From: Alphaproteobacteria bacterium
GTDB lineage: Bacteria > Pseudomonadota > Alphaproteobacteria > Micropepsales > Micropepsaceae
Length of the DNA stretch: 64,000 bases
Assembly (NCBI GenBank): GCA_025350465.1
Contig: JANXXU010000016.1
Location: 1 to 64,000 of the forward strand
Direction of reading: 5' to 3'
The notes under the pieces were generated by a model. The model saw only the letters and a list, made by a program, of their open reading frames with translations. It ran no database searches and was not told where the DNA came from. The translations under genes and the position numbers were made by a program. Numbering within the stretch: position 1 is the stretch's first letter; every line of letters begins with the position of its first letter. This document shows positions 51,838 through 59,728 of this stretch, one piece after another.

Positions 51838-51994
51838 ACGCAGCTTTGACCGGCCCTCGTGTTCCACCCGCTCACACAGGCCCGCCCAAAAATGGCGTGA
51901 GCGCGCAGCCGGTTCCCAAATAAGGCAATCGTGGCGCTCACCAACCACGCGGGAACTTCAACGTTCGCCTCTCGTTACGTGAAGTTCAAGCGGC

Positions 51995-52013
51995 TGACAG
52001 GTGCTTGACAGGT
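51995..52013 (+). promoter_or_regulatory. TGACAGGT double repeat upstream of an exported-protein gene
   Basis: TGACAGGT-GCT-TGACAGGT followed by TGGC: two direct repeats with an 11-bp period, 56 nt before the ATG at 52069. A matching site at 54260-54278 is 58 nt before ATG 54336. One helical turn between repeats suggests two protomers of one regulator on the same face. Confidence 0.5.
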
Positions 52014-52068
52014 TGGCCGCTTAGAACCGGCATGCGGACATCTGTCCCGCTTATCAAAGGATAAAATC

Positions 52069-52446
52069 ATGAACCGCGTAATGATCGGCGCCGCCCTCGC
52101 GGTCGCGCTCTTAGGTTCCACCGCTTATGCGGCGGCAACCTCCACCCCGTCGAGTTCCACGCCGGCAACGACTCCATCGACCACGCCGCCACCGCCGCCG
52201 ACAGCGCCGATGACGGCACCCGCGAAACCGGTGAAAGAAGACCTCACCGCCGAGTGCAAAGAAATGGGAACGCAGTGGGAAGCGGCCGAAGCGGCCAACG
52301 CCACGAACGCCAAGCTCGGCAAGGCGAAGGCCAAGGCCGCCGCGGCTGAGAAGAACTGCGCCTCGACGAAGGCCTCCAAGCAGAAGACCGGCCTCGGCCA
52401 ATACAAGGCGGCGCTGAAATTGCTCGGCGTGAAGCCGACGACGTAA
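52069..52446 (+). CDS. Small exported Ala/Thr/Pro-rich protein
   Basis: The 125-residue protein has a signal peptide (to about 22, YAAA), a Ser/Thr/Pro linker (ATTPSTTPPPPPTAP) and a helical Ala/Lys-rich C-terminal half with two Cys (TAECKEMGTQWEAAEAAN, AAEKNCAST), probably one disulphide. AAAGGAT lies 8 nt before the ATG. Shares its upstream double repeat with 54336-54770. Confidence 0.65.
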   Translation: MNRVMIGAALAVALLGSTAYAAATSTPSSSTPATTPSTTPPPPPTAPMTAPAKPVKEDLTAECKEMGTQWEAAEAANATNAKLGKAKAKAAAAEKNCASTKASKQKTGLGQYKAALKLLGVKPTT

Positions 52447-52606
52447 GCACTGGCGACGTCAGTATCGACGACGTCAGCAATGGCGATTGCGGGGCGCGCG
52501 GCTCATGGCAGCCGCCCCGCCGTTGCCGTGCAACGGAGTGCCGGCCGTCCCCTCGTCGCCGGCTCTCCGCGCGCTCCGCACTAAGAGCGCGGGCAGTCAC
52601 TCTTCT

Positions 52607-52671
52607 TATCTTCCCCCCTTGAGGGGGAAGATAGAACGGCGCGACTGTCCCCCCTCAAAGAGGGGAAGATA
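52607..52671. repeat. 27-bp family palindrome plus a second half
   Basis: TATCTTCCCCCC-TTGA-GGGGGAAGATA at 52607-52633 is followed by a related arm, CCCCCCTCAAAGAGGGGAAG, ending near 52671. It lies between convergent gene ends. Confidence 0.7.
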
Positions 52672-52695
52672 AATCGCGTCGCTCGGCGTTGCGTG

Positions 52696-53073
52696 TTAGT
52701 CGCGGTCGGGCGCCGGTGCCTTGTCGCGGCTGTCGTCGTTGTCATCGGCGTCGTCGCTCGGGCCTTGCATGTCGTCGTCGTGGGCGCGCCCGCGACCTCC
52801 CAATTGCTCGTTGTTGAGCGCGCGCGTGGCGTCGGCCTGTTCGTCGTGCGCCCCGTAGCCGCTGGGCGAGAACCAACGCGCGTCGTAGCCTTGCTCGTTC
52901 ATATCTTGGTCGCGATCTTCGCGCGCGATGGCGCCGGGATCGCGACCGTGCTGGCTGGTATAGCTTGGATCGTTTTCGCCTTGATCGGCGGCATCGGCGG
53001 AGGCAAAGCCGGCCCCGGCGCCGGTGATGATCGCGGCGGCGGCAAGCGTGACGAGAAGTGTTTTCGTTTTCAT
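52696..53073 (-). CDS. Small exported Asp/Gly-rich acidic protein
   Basis: The 125-residue product (ATG 53073) has a signal peptide (about 1-27, FASA) and a mature part rich in Asp, Gly, Arg and Gln (e.g. GAIAREDRDQDMNEQGYDAR, ending DSRDKAPAPDRD). No Cys. Probably disordered in the periplasm. Not recognised. Confidence 0.6.
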   Translation of the reverse strand: MKTKTLLVTLAAAAIITGAGAGFASADAADQGENDPSYTSQHGRDPGAIAREDRDQDMNEQGYDARWFSPSGYGAHDEQADATRALNNEQLGGRGRAHDDDMQGPSDDADDNDDSRDKAPAPDRD

Positions 53074-53168
53074 GGGCGTTGAATCCTTAAGGGCGAGGGG
53101 GGCGTGGGGGATTTGGGGCTCTCTCGCAAACGACAACGCGAGTGTCGTTGAGTCCGTTCCCAGAGTGT

Positions 53169-53567
53169 TCAGATCGTCAAAGTCCTGGTGGTCTTGCCGA
53201 AGAGAATGGTGTGCATGGGCGTGGGAAGCGACGGCGCCTGGTCGTTGGCGCTGTTTTTCCTTTCCACGCGATAGCTGAAGCTGTCGCCGGGCTTCACGGC
53301 CACGAACTCTCGCGCGACCACAACGTGGTTGTTCCGCGCTTGCAGCTCGTGTTCACCGGGCTCAACGCGAACCGTGCACGTCGCGTCTTTCGGCGCGTGG
53401 CAGACGAAGTCGCGGTCGAGCCAGAGGTCGAGCGCCACGCCCGAACGGTTGTCGAGTTTGATGCCTGCGTCGCTCGGCGGCGAGCCGGCGCCGGCGAGAA
53501 CGGACAAGGCGACGATCGCCGCGGCACCCGTTTTGGCACGCAATAATTGAGTCGTGAATTTTGTCAT
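53169..53567 (-). CDS. Small exported beta-rich protein
   Basis: The 132-residue protein (ATG 53567) has a signal peptide (to about 28) and strands such as GIKLDNRSGVALDLWLD, ATCTVRVEPGEHELQARNN and FSYRVERKNS, with two Cys in the middle. The layout suggests an immunoglobulin-like periplasmic domain. TGACAGTTGG lies in its upstream region, a partial match to the double-repeat site. Confidence 0.6.
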   Translation of the reverse strand: MTKFTTQLLRAKTGAAAIVALSVLAGAGSPPSDAGIKLDNRSGVALDLWLDRDFVCHAPKDATCTVRVEPGEHELQARNNHVVVAREFVAVKPGDSFSYRVERKNSANDQAPSLPTPMHTILFGKTTRTLTI

Positions 53568-53701
53568 TTGGTGTCCTCCGACGACCCCCCCGCGCAACGC
53601 GGGCCATGAGAGAGACCAACTGTCATGGCCGCGCCGGCGAGGAATTGGGCGACTGGTTTTTTCAAATCACGCGGGTAGGCGCGATCTGCCGCCCTTATGA
53701 G

Positions 53702-54046
53702 TTAACGCCACCTGTTGTTGTCGCTATTGCGGTAGTCGCGGTCGCGGTTCCAGCGGTTGTCGTCGCGCCCGTTGTGGTGATGGCGATGATGCCGTTGCTG
53801 CCAGCGATAGTCGTCACCGCGATCGCGGTAATAGGCGTCGTTGAACGAGTATCGGTTGCAGTTGTCGTAGTAGCGATGCCGGTATGAATAATCGCGGCAA
53901 TTGTCGCGGTATTGGTCGACGCCGATGACGATCCCGCCGGGGCCGATTTGGACCGCGACGCCGCTTCGCGCTTCGGCCGGCACTGTCGTGAGCACGGCCG
54001 CTGTGAGCGCGGCCGCACCGAACATAACGGATGCGAAGAGTTTCAT
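53702..54046 (-). CDS. Exported Tyr/Arg/Asp/His-rich protein, paralogue of 13966-14526
   Basis: The 114-residue protein has a signal peptide (MKLFASVMFGAAALTA, to about 26) and a mature part that aligns with the protein at 13966: IGVDQYRDNCRDYSYRHRYY-DNC against VDVDSYRHYCRDPWYRHRYW-GYC. The tail is Arg/Asp/His/Asn-rich (RDYRNSDNNRWR). Two Cys are kept in both. GGAGCTACC precedes the ATG. Confidence 0.7.
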   Translation of the reverse strand: MKLFASVMFGAAALTAAVLTTVPAEARSGVAVQIGPGGIVIGVDQYRDNCRDYSYRHRYYDNCNRYSFNDAYYRDRGDDYRWQQRHHRHHHNGRDDNRWNRDRDYRNSDNNRWR

Positions 54047-54199
54047 TTGGGGTAGCTCCTAGTCTGTTTGACATTGAAACAACGCGTGAGACCCGCAATC
54101 GACCCGGATTTGCCGTGCACGACCGGTCGAATTGCAAAACGGATGCGTGGATGGGCGTCCAAGAGCGGCGCAAACGCGCCGTTAAGCGCCTGCTCGATT

Positions 54200-54226
54200 T
54201 ATCTTCCCCCGCAAGGGGGGAAGATA
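54200..54226. repeat. 27-bp palindrome of the TATCTTCCCCC family
   Basis: TATCTTCCCCC-GCAAG-GGGGGAAGATA type palindrome, in the intergenic region between divergent genes. Confidence 0.75.
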
Positions 54227-54259
54227 TGGCTGGAGCAAAGTCCGCGTTGTTCATGAAAT

Positions 54260-54278
54260 TGTCAGGTCGCTGACAGGT
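54260..54278 (+). promoter_or_regulatory. TGACAGGT double repeat, second site
   Basis: TGTCAGGT-CGC-TGACAGGT followed by TGGC, period 11 bp, 58 nt before ATG 54336. Same order, spacing and distance as 51995-52013, although sequences between the site and the gene are unrelated. Confidence 0.5.
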
Positions 54279-54335
54279 TGGCGGCGCCATTGTCGGCTTC
54301 CGCCGATGGCGGGAAACAAAAAAGGGAACGCCACA

Positions 54336-54770
54336 ATGAAACATCTTCAGATGTTGGTTTTGGTAAGCCTCATGACGGTCGCGGCGGCGGTGCAAGCGCT
54401 CGCGATGCTGACGCCGGTGCTCCATTTCGACGGCATCGAGAATTACACGATCGGCGCGCAACATTGGGTGAGGTACAAATTGAGCGTCGTCAACCGCGCG
54501 AGTTTTCCGGCCTATCTGTTCACGCCGGCGCCGCGCTTGCCGCCCTGCGGTGCAAATCCCAATTCGTCGCGCGCCTGGGTCGATGTCTTTAGCGGCACGT
54601 CGCCTTACGCCCGCATCTACGGCTTTTGCGCGCTCACCTCGCCCAACGATATGGGCCAGCTTTGGTTTGCGGTCGAAGCTGGACAAAACCCGCCGCGGCT
54701 CGTCTTCATCAAGATAACGGACCGGCTGCAGCACGAAGTGCGAGCCTCCAATCGCGTCGCGACGCACTGA
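54336..54770 (+). CDS. Small exported beta-rich protein
   Basis: The 144-residue product starts at ATG 54336 (GGGAACGCC upstream) with a signal peptide (to about 23). The mature part has YTIGAQHWVRYKLSVVNRAS, PPCGANPNSSRAWVDVFSG and IYGFCALTSPND with two Cys. This looks like a small beta-sandwich. An upstream ATG at 54306 is less likely. Confidence 0.6.
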   Translation: MKHLQMLVLVSLMTVAAAVQALAMLTPVLHFDGIENYTIGAQHWVRYKLSVVNRASFPAYLFTPAPRLPPCGANPNSSRAWVDVFSGTSPYARIYGFCALTSPNDMGQLWFAVEAGQNPPRLVFIKITDRLQHEVRASNRVATH

Positions 54771-54791
54771 GGTTTCGTTCGGTTCGAACCG

Positions 54792-54821
54792 GCCGGCCGC
54801 GGGCTCATCATCGCGGCCGGC
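54792..54821 (+). terminator. Strong hairpin after the gene ending at 54770
   Basis: GCCGGCCGCG and CGCGGCCGGC form a perfect 10-bp stem with a 10-nt loop, 21 nt past the stop. Only a weak T-rich tail (GCTGTTG) follows, so termination is likely but not certain. Confidence 0.45.
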
Positions 54822-54862
54822 GCTGTTGCGAAAATTCTACGAACAAGAAATGAGGGCGTGAA

Positions 54863-55453
54863 ATGACTGGAAAATATGTCGCAATCGCGATCGGGTTGTT
54901 CGCCGCTGTCGCCGTGACACCGGCGGGTGCGACGCCGGCGCCGAACGGCGTATGGTGGCCGGTGCCGGGCACGCTGTCGCCGCCCGGTTCGCCGCAAACG
55001 CATCGCGTTGCCGTGCGGCCGGTCGCCAGCGCGCGGGACGGTAGCGTAGTGATGATAACGATAACCTATGATTGCGGCGCGCCGGCGCCTTGCACGACGC
55101 CGGAGATTCCTGCATTAGCCCTTGGCTCGTCCTCCAGCTGGAGCGCTCAATACGTGACGGTGGCGCCGTTGCCGCCATCCGCTCCGCGCTCAAGATTTGT
55201 GTTCATGTGGGATCCGGTGCCCGCGTGTGTTGCAAGCGCTAAGTTTGTAGCGGACGCGTATGCCGGCCTTTGGACCGGCGGCGGCGGTCCAGACATTGGG
55301 GAATGTTTTGGCAAGCTACCGGCGCCTCCGCCGGGCTCGAAACCCGACACGCAGGGTCTCCACAAACCCATTCCCCCGATTCAGCTGCGGACGCTGCCGC
55401 CGATGCGCCTGCCGCCGTCGCCGGCCATCCCGCCTGGTCGCAAGCCGTCTTGA
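54863..55453 (+). CDS. Exported Pro-rich protein of unknown function
   Basis: The 196-residue protein has a signal peptide (to about 23), a beta-rich centre with Cys in ITYDCGAPAPCTTPE and VPACVAS, and a Pro-rich C-terminal third ending SPAIPPGRKPS. Likely periplasmic. It is 57 nt upstream of the DUF4189 gene and could share its transcript. Confidence 0.6.
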   Translation: MTGKYVAIAIGLFAAVAVTPAGATPAPNGVWWPVPGTLSPPGSPQTHRVAVRPVASARDGSVVMITITYDCGAPAPCTTPEIPALALGSSSSWSAQYVTVAPLPPSAPRSRFVFMWDPVPACVASAKFVADAYAGLWTGGGGPDIGECFGKLPAPPPGSKPDTQGLHKPIPPIQLRTLPPMRLPPSPAIPPGRKPS

Positions 55454-55510
55454 AGAACGGTGCGCGCTGGCGCAGAAGACGGGAACATCTTTTTGAGAAA
55501 GGCTGAGGCA

Positions 55511-55936
55511 ATGCGGACGCGCTTCATTGCAAGACTGTTTCTGGGGATCGGCGCCATCGTCGCGCTGGTCGCGCAAGCTGAGGCTCACGGCGCCATCGCC
55601 ATCGGCGGAAATACCAAAGGCAGCCCCCACGGCAGCGCCTATGGCCTGAGCTATTCGTTTGCGACCAAGGCCCAAGCCCGGTCGAGAGCTCTATTGGAAT
55701 GTGAAAAGCATCGGGCAGGCGTCGGCACGCCTTGCAAGATCGTCGCCGTCTACGCGCGCCGATGGGCCTCCATCGCCGCCGACCCGAAAGGCGACACGCC
55801 GGGCATCGGCTGGGCGGTCGATGCGGACAAGAAGTCGGTGGAAGCCTTTGCCCTCTACAAATGCAAAGCCACCTCGCCCGACGACAGAAAGGAATTCTGC
55901 GCGGTCGCTCTGACCCAACAGGATGAAAGGCCGTAG
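55511..55936 (+). CDS. DUF4189 domain exported protein
   Basis: The 141-residue protein (ATG 55511, GAGAAAGG upstream) has a signal peptide ending AQAEA and one DUF4189 domain: HGAIAIGGNTKGSPHGSAYG, ATKAQARSRALLEC, GTPCKIVAVYARRWASIA, then GIGWAVDADKKSVEAFALYK-CK. Such domains occur in small secreted proteins, often repeated; function unknown. Confidence 0.82.
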   Translation: MRTRFIARLFLGIGAIVALVAQAEAHGAIAIGGNTKGSPHGSAYGLSYSFATKAQARSRALLECEKHRAGVGTPCKIVAVYARRWASIAADPKGDTPGIGWAVDADKKSVEAFALYKCKATSPDDRKEFCAVALTQQDERP

Positions 55937-55982
55937 CGCCGGAACGGCAAGAGCTCCGCCGCATTCGCCGGCTCCAGCAGAT

Positions 55983-56009
55983 TATCTTCCCCCGCAAGGG
56001 GGGAAGATA
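55983..56009. repeat. 27-bp palindrome of the TATCTTCCCCC family
   Basis: Identical in type to 54200-54226, placed between the convergent ends at 55936 and 56055, where it might also act as a bidirectional hairpin. Confidence 0.75.
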
Positions 56010-56054
56010 AAGAAGTGCGGGCGCGCGGAGAGCCGGCGACGAGGCGGCGCCGCG

Positions 56055-56591
56055 CTATTGGCTGCGTGCGAAGATGAGCGTCAACAGACCAAAAATGAAA
56101 AGAGCGGCGCCGCGGAAGGCCCACGTCAAATGGTTCGCCATCCAGCCGAGCGGCACGACGCCTGTTCCCTGCAACGGCCACCCAGCGCCCAAAAGCATCG
56201 CGACGATGCTTGCAATCGTCAGTGTCAGTTTCACGCGGCCGTGCACTTGAACCTTGCGCCTGGCGCGCGCGCCGAGGGCCCCGTCAAAGCGCGGTGAACT
56301 TGCCGCAATGCTCGTGCGCGATTGCCGGACCGGCACTTCTCGTCTGCCGGCGGCCGGCGACAAGACTATCAATGCGTTCAGCGAAAGCGGCAATGCGATT
56401 GCGAGGCCCCAGAGCCCGGCGACCACAGCCGATGGAATCGGCGAGATCTGCGTGACGAGGAGCGGAAACAGAAACGCAAAGCCCAGCCCGGCGACGATCG
56501 GCAAGACGAGCGCCGCGCTCGACCAGGCGAGCCACTCCCGAAACGTTTCAGGCGCGCGCAACGTAATCCTCCCGCTGCAAATTGGCGACAC
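56055..56591 (-). CDS. Membrane protein of unknown function
   Basis: The 178-residue protein has about four helices: two near 26-75, and two near 122-145 and 155-175, with a basic cytoplasmic loop (GALGARARRKVQVHGRVKLT). No family recognised. Confidence 0.55.
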   Translation of the reverse strand: MSPICSGRITLRAPETFREWLAWSSAALVLPIVAGLGFAFLFPLLVTQISPIPSAVVAGLWGLAIALPLSLNALIVLSPAAGRREVPVRQSRTSIAASSPRFDGALGARARRKVQVHGRVKLTLTIASIVAMLLGAGWPLQGTGVVPLGWMANHLTWAFRGAALFIFGLLTLIFARSQ

Positions 56592-56728
56592 GTAACGTCG
56601 CGCCGATACCTCAGGTTACACCGCCTTCGCGCGCGCCACATGTGCCCGACCATACGTGTTGGTATAGGCGACGTAACAAACCGGAGCGCTCACGCGACGG
56701 CAGACGGAAGGGGGGACAGACTCGGCGC

Positions 56729-57934
56729 CTACTCGTCTTCCGGCTGGTGCAGGCGATGTTGGATCGCGCTCTTGATGGCGCGGTCCAGCGCGTTGGGGCC
56801 TGCGATATGTTTGATCATGTCGGTGCGCGCGTTGCCGCCGATCTCGACGATCTCCAGATTGCCGATATTGAGCAGGCGCTGCCACCACGTTTGATGGATG
56901 CTGGTCTCCACGATGCGCTGCAGGTCGAACTCGCGTTTTTGGAAGCTGAAGATGCCGCCGACCACGATCAGCGTCGCGTCGGAGGAATGCAGGTTCTCGA
57001 ACACGCCGTAGCGCCAGCTCGACCACAGTGCGACATGCAGCACCAGGAACATGCTGGCGAAGTTGAGCGGGAAGAACGCCATCGCCACCGGCCCGTTATT
57101 GGGCAGGAAATTGTAGACCGGGATCACCCAATCGAACCATTGGGTCGAGACGAAGGCGAGAGTGGTGAGAAGCACCACCACCCAGCGCCCCACGCGCATC
57201 AACCAACCCACAAGAAAGATGTGCTGGAACGCGTGCCCCGCTTGAAGGAGAAGGTACCAGGCGGCGAGCAGCACCGCGAAGAGGGGAAGCGTGTCGTCGC
57301 GTGCCGCGTCGACGAGCGAGGTGAGCCAACCGGGTAAGGCAGAAAAGAATTGGTCCGCGAGCGTGCCGATGAACGCGAGGCTGGTCGTCAGATGGGCGTG
57401 AATGAAGGCGAGCGTCGAGTTGCACCACGCCGCAAACGTTTGCGGAAACGAGCGCACGACCCAGGCGATCCACCCTAAGAAGAAAAGGGTGGTGAGAAAC
57501 GCGATCTGGATCGGCACCCACACGGCATACCACGTGAACGATCGCCGCTTGGCGCCCGGCGGATACAAATCTTCGTTCAGCTCCTTTTCGTTGCCGTCGT
57601 TGATTTCGCCGGTGCGAATGTCGCGCAAGAGCACGAGCCAGTGCAGGCCTGTTTCGTAGATCAGCGCTTCGCCTTTGCCGGCGAAGGCGCGGATGCGGCG
57701 CGCATTGATGAAGGGCAGGCGCACCAGCTCGAGCCACAGCCACGTCAGCGTGAACGAAACCCAACCGAGCCACGTCCACGCGCCGGCACTTTGCGCCTTC
57801 AAAACCAGATTGGTGGCAAAGCTGGCGTTGGGATCGACGTTGACCCCGCCGTACCAGAAGGCGCCCGCTTCGATCACGAGGCTGATGATGAGCGCGAACC
57901 AGCGCAGGACTCGCGGATCTTCGAATTCGAACAT
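56729..57934 (-). CDS. Polytopic membrane protein with C-terminal PH-like domain
   Basis: The 401-residue protein has about five to six helices in residues 8-300 with large loops (e.g. INARRIRAFAGKGEALIYET, which begins a first soluble block, and SLVDAARDDTLPLFAVLLAA). The C-terminal part (IVVGGIFSFQKREFDLQRIV, then GNLEIVEIGGNARTDMI) matches the bPH_2/YdbS-type PH-like domain. Probably an envelope protein; function unknown. Confidence 0.65.
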   Translation of the reverse strand: MFEFEDPRVLRWFALIISLVIEAGAFWYGGVNVDPNASFATNLVLKAQSAGAWTWLGWVSFTLTWLWLELVRLPFINARRIRAFAGKGEALIYETGLHWLVLLRDIRTGEINDGNEKELNEDLYPPGAKRRSFTWYAVWVPIQIAFLTTLFFLGWIAWVVRSFPQTFAAWCNSTLAFIHAHLTTSLAFIGTLADQFFSALPGWLTSLVDAARDDTLPLFAVLLAAWYLLLQAGHAFQHIFLVGWLMRVGRWVVVLLTTLAFVSTQWFDWVIPVYNFLPNNGPVAMAFFPLNFASMFLVLHVALWSSWRYGVFENLHSSDATLIVVGGIFSFQKREFDLQRIVETSIHQTWWQRLLNIGNLEIVEIGGNARTDMIKHIAGPNALDRAIKSAIQHRLHQPEDE

Positions 57935-58053
57935 GGCCCCACCGCGCTAACCCCGCGGCCCCCCAGTTGGCGGCGGGGCGCAACTTAGCACCGGGACCGG
58001 GGCTGCTGCTGTTGCAAAATTAAGCCGCTAGAGTCCAAGAATGCACGCGCGGC

Positions 58054-58224
58054 GTGTTTGCAGAGGCGCCCGCACACCTCGGCGGCGAATGCTTGACCTG
58101 GCTTGGCTTTGCGGCCGCGCGCATGGCGGTGATGGGTGGGCTCGTCACCTTCATAAACGTCGTGGCCGAAGCGCGCGTTGGCCAAAGTCCGGATGGCGCG
58201 AGCCCGATGGCTCACGCTCATTAG
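58054..58224 (+). CDS. Doubtful small frame in a 300-bp gap
   Basis: Within the gap 57935-58237, a GTG at 58054 opens a 56-residue frame (…GGECLTWLGFAAARMAVMGG…) with a hydrophobic stretch. No ribosome site is visible and other frames are also open. Nothing else is seen in the gap. Confidence 0.2.
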   Translation: MFAEAPAHLGGECLTWLGFAAARMAVMGGLVTFINVVAEARVGQSPDGASPMAHAH

Positions 58225-58237
58225 CTAATGGCCAAGG

Positions 58238-58675
58238 CTATGAGGCCTTGCTCGGAGCTGGCCGAGCGATGAGCGAGACCGCGGCAAGCATCAGCAACGA
58301 AAGGACGGCAACGAGGGACACGCCGCCAAGGAACAGCGGTGCGGTGAAATATACTGGGTCGTGCATGAACGTGATTATCGATATTGGTAGGGCCGCCACC
58401 GCAATCGCATTGACGGCCAGAACCTGACGCGCCCAACTCTGCGACCTATTGCGGTCTGCGGCGGCGAGCCACGTCGTGTAGCCAATCGGAATGAGGAGGA
58501 CGCCGACCAGCACATGGTTCAGCATCGTTGGCCCCAGTGCTAGCTGGTAGGCCGCTCTTGATTTCATCCCATTGAGCAAGTCCGGAATATGTCGGGTCGC
58601 AATCAGATGCACTATGCCCAAGACGACGAGAAGAATTCCGGCGGCCTGGAGAAATTTTGAAGCGAGTTTTTGCAT
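58238..58675 (-). CDS. Four-helix membrane protein
   Basis: The 145-residue protein starts MQKLASKFLQAAGILLVVLG and has helices at about 9-27, 50-70, 82-102 and 112-135, with the conserved-looking VLGIVHLIATRHI and ALGPTMLNHVLVGVLLIPIG. Similar proteins are annotated hypothetical in many proteobacteria. Confidence 0.6.
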   Translation of the reverse strand: MQKLASKFLQAAGILLVVLGIVHLIATRHIPDLLNGMKSRAAYQLALGPTMLNHVLVGVLLIPIGYTTWLAAADRNRSQSWARQVLAVNAIAVAALPISIITFMHDPVYFTAPLFLGGVSLVAVLSLLMLAAVSLIARPAPSKAS

Positions 58676-58777
58676 CTGCGCCGCCGCCCTCGCCTGAGTT
58701 GGAAGCGTATCATAGGCTGCGGGGAAAACTTTAGCGAGGAGGTGCCCCGACCCGCTGCCTTTCGGATGCGCGCGACG

Positions 58778-59023
58778 TTAGGCGGTCAAGGCGCGCTTCT
58801 TCTGCTCGTATTCTTCCTGCTGAAGTTCGCCGCGCGCGTAACGCTCCTGCAGAATCTGGAGTGCCGTTTTTCCGCCCTTGGATTGGTCGGCCATCCATCT
58901 GAAAAGCAACACGGCGCCGAGGATGATCACCGCCCAAAAGAAGATCATGAAAATTCCTCCAAAGCCCATGCCCCAGCCCCAGCCGCCGCCCATACCGCCA
59001 AAGCAGCCTGTCCAATTCGGCAT
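58778..59023 (-). CDS. SHOCT-domain membrane protein
   Basis: The 81-residue protein has a Gly/Trp/Met-rich N-terminus (GGMGGGWGWGMGFGG), one helix (about 24-43) and a C-terminal SHOCT domain (LQILQERYARGELQQEEYEQ-KKRAL). SHOCT domains mediate oligomerisation. GGAGGCGGC precedes the ATG. Confidence 0.88.
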   Translation of the reverse strand: MPNWTGCFGGMGGGWGWGMGFGGIFMIFFWAVIILGAVLLFRWMADQSKGGKTALQILQERYARGELQQEEYEQKKRALTA

Positions 59024-59104
59024 TGCCGCCTCCTATTTCCACGACTGGAAATTCTAGACGCGCAGCGCCGCGCACACATTGATGTGGGTCAATCGCGGGG
59101 CCGA

Positions 59105-59611
59105 TCAATTCACGCCGGCGCGCCGCTTTACGTGACCGCTTGAGAATGTCTTGAAGATGCGCGACGCGCCCGGCGGGGCGATCTCGAAGTTGATCGCCAA
59201 CTCGTCTTTCGCGATCAGTTCGTAGGTCAAGCGAAACGCGGGCGCGACGTCCGGTCCCTCGCTCACGAACGAAATGCGGTGATGGGGAACGATTTCGGCG
59301 GCGGCGTAGTGAATCGCATGCCCTTCGCTGTCGTAGAAATCCGCGCACAATTTGCCGCCGTCGATGTAGATCGGCATCATCAAATCCATCGTGCCGCCTT
59401 CGCGCAGCACGACATGATCGCGGCGAAGCAAGATTTTGGTTTGAAGATCCGGCTGAATCGACGACGTGCCGCCTTTGTTGGGGCCTTGACCCGGATCGGG
59501 TGCGGCCCACTCGCCGATCAGGAAGTCGGCCGCCGAGAGTTGCAGCGGCTCTCCTGCCGCCGATTGAACTTGAGCGAGAAGCAAGCCCGCCAACGCCATC
59601 AATCTCAACAT
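59105..59611 (-). CDS. Exported beta-rich protein of unknown function
   Basis: The 168-residue protein (ATG 59611) has a signal peptide (MLRLMALAGLLLAQVQSAAG) and a mature lipocalin/DUF1579-like beta pattern: FLIGEWAAPDPGQGPNKG, LRRDHVVLREGG, YIDGGKLCADFYDSEGHAIH, FRLTYELIAKDELAINFEIA. The frame upstream to 60874 is antisense to the transglycosylase gene. Divergent from that gene. Confidence 0.65.
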   Translation of the reverse strand: MLRLMALAGLLLAQVQSAAGEPLQLSAADFLIGEWAAPDPGQGPNKGGTSSIQPDLQTKILLRRDHVVLREGGTMDLMMPIYIDGGKLCADFYDSEGHAIHYAAAEIVPHHRISFVSEGPDVAPAFRLTYELIAKDELAINFEIAPPGASRIFKTFSSGHVKRRAGVN

Positions 59612-59728
59612 CTTGCCTCGCCCGCCAATATGACTCGCGCGCGCGCCAGTCGGCTGCAATATTCTCGATGGCTTCGGATTCCACAACGAAATTGTCGCCG
59701 TCGAACGCCGGGACATTGAGATTGAGAC

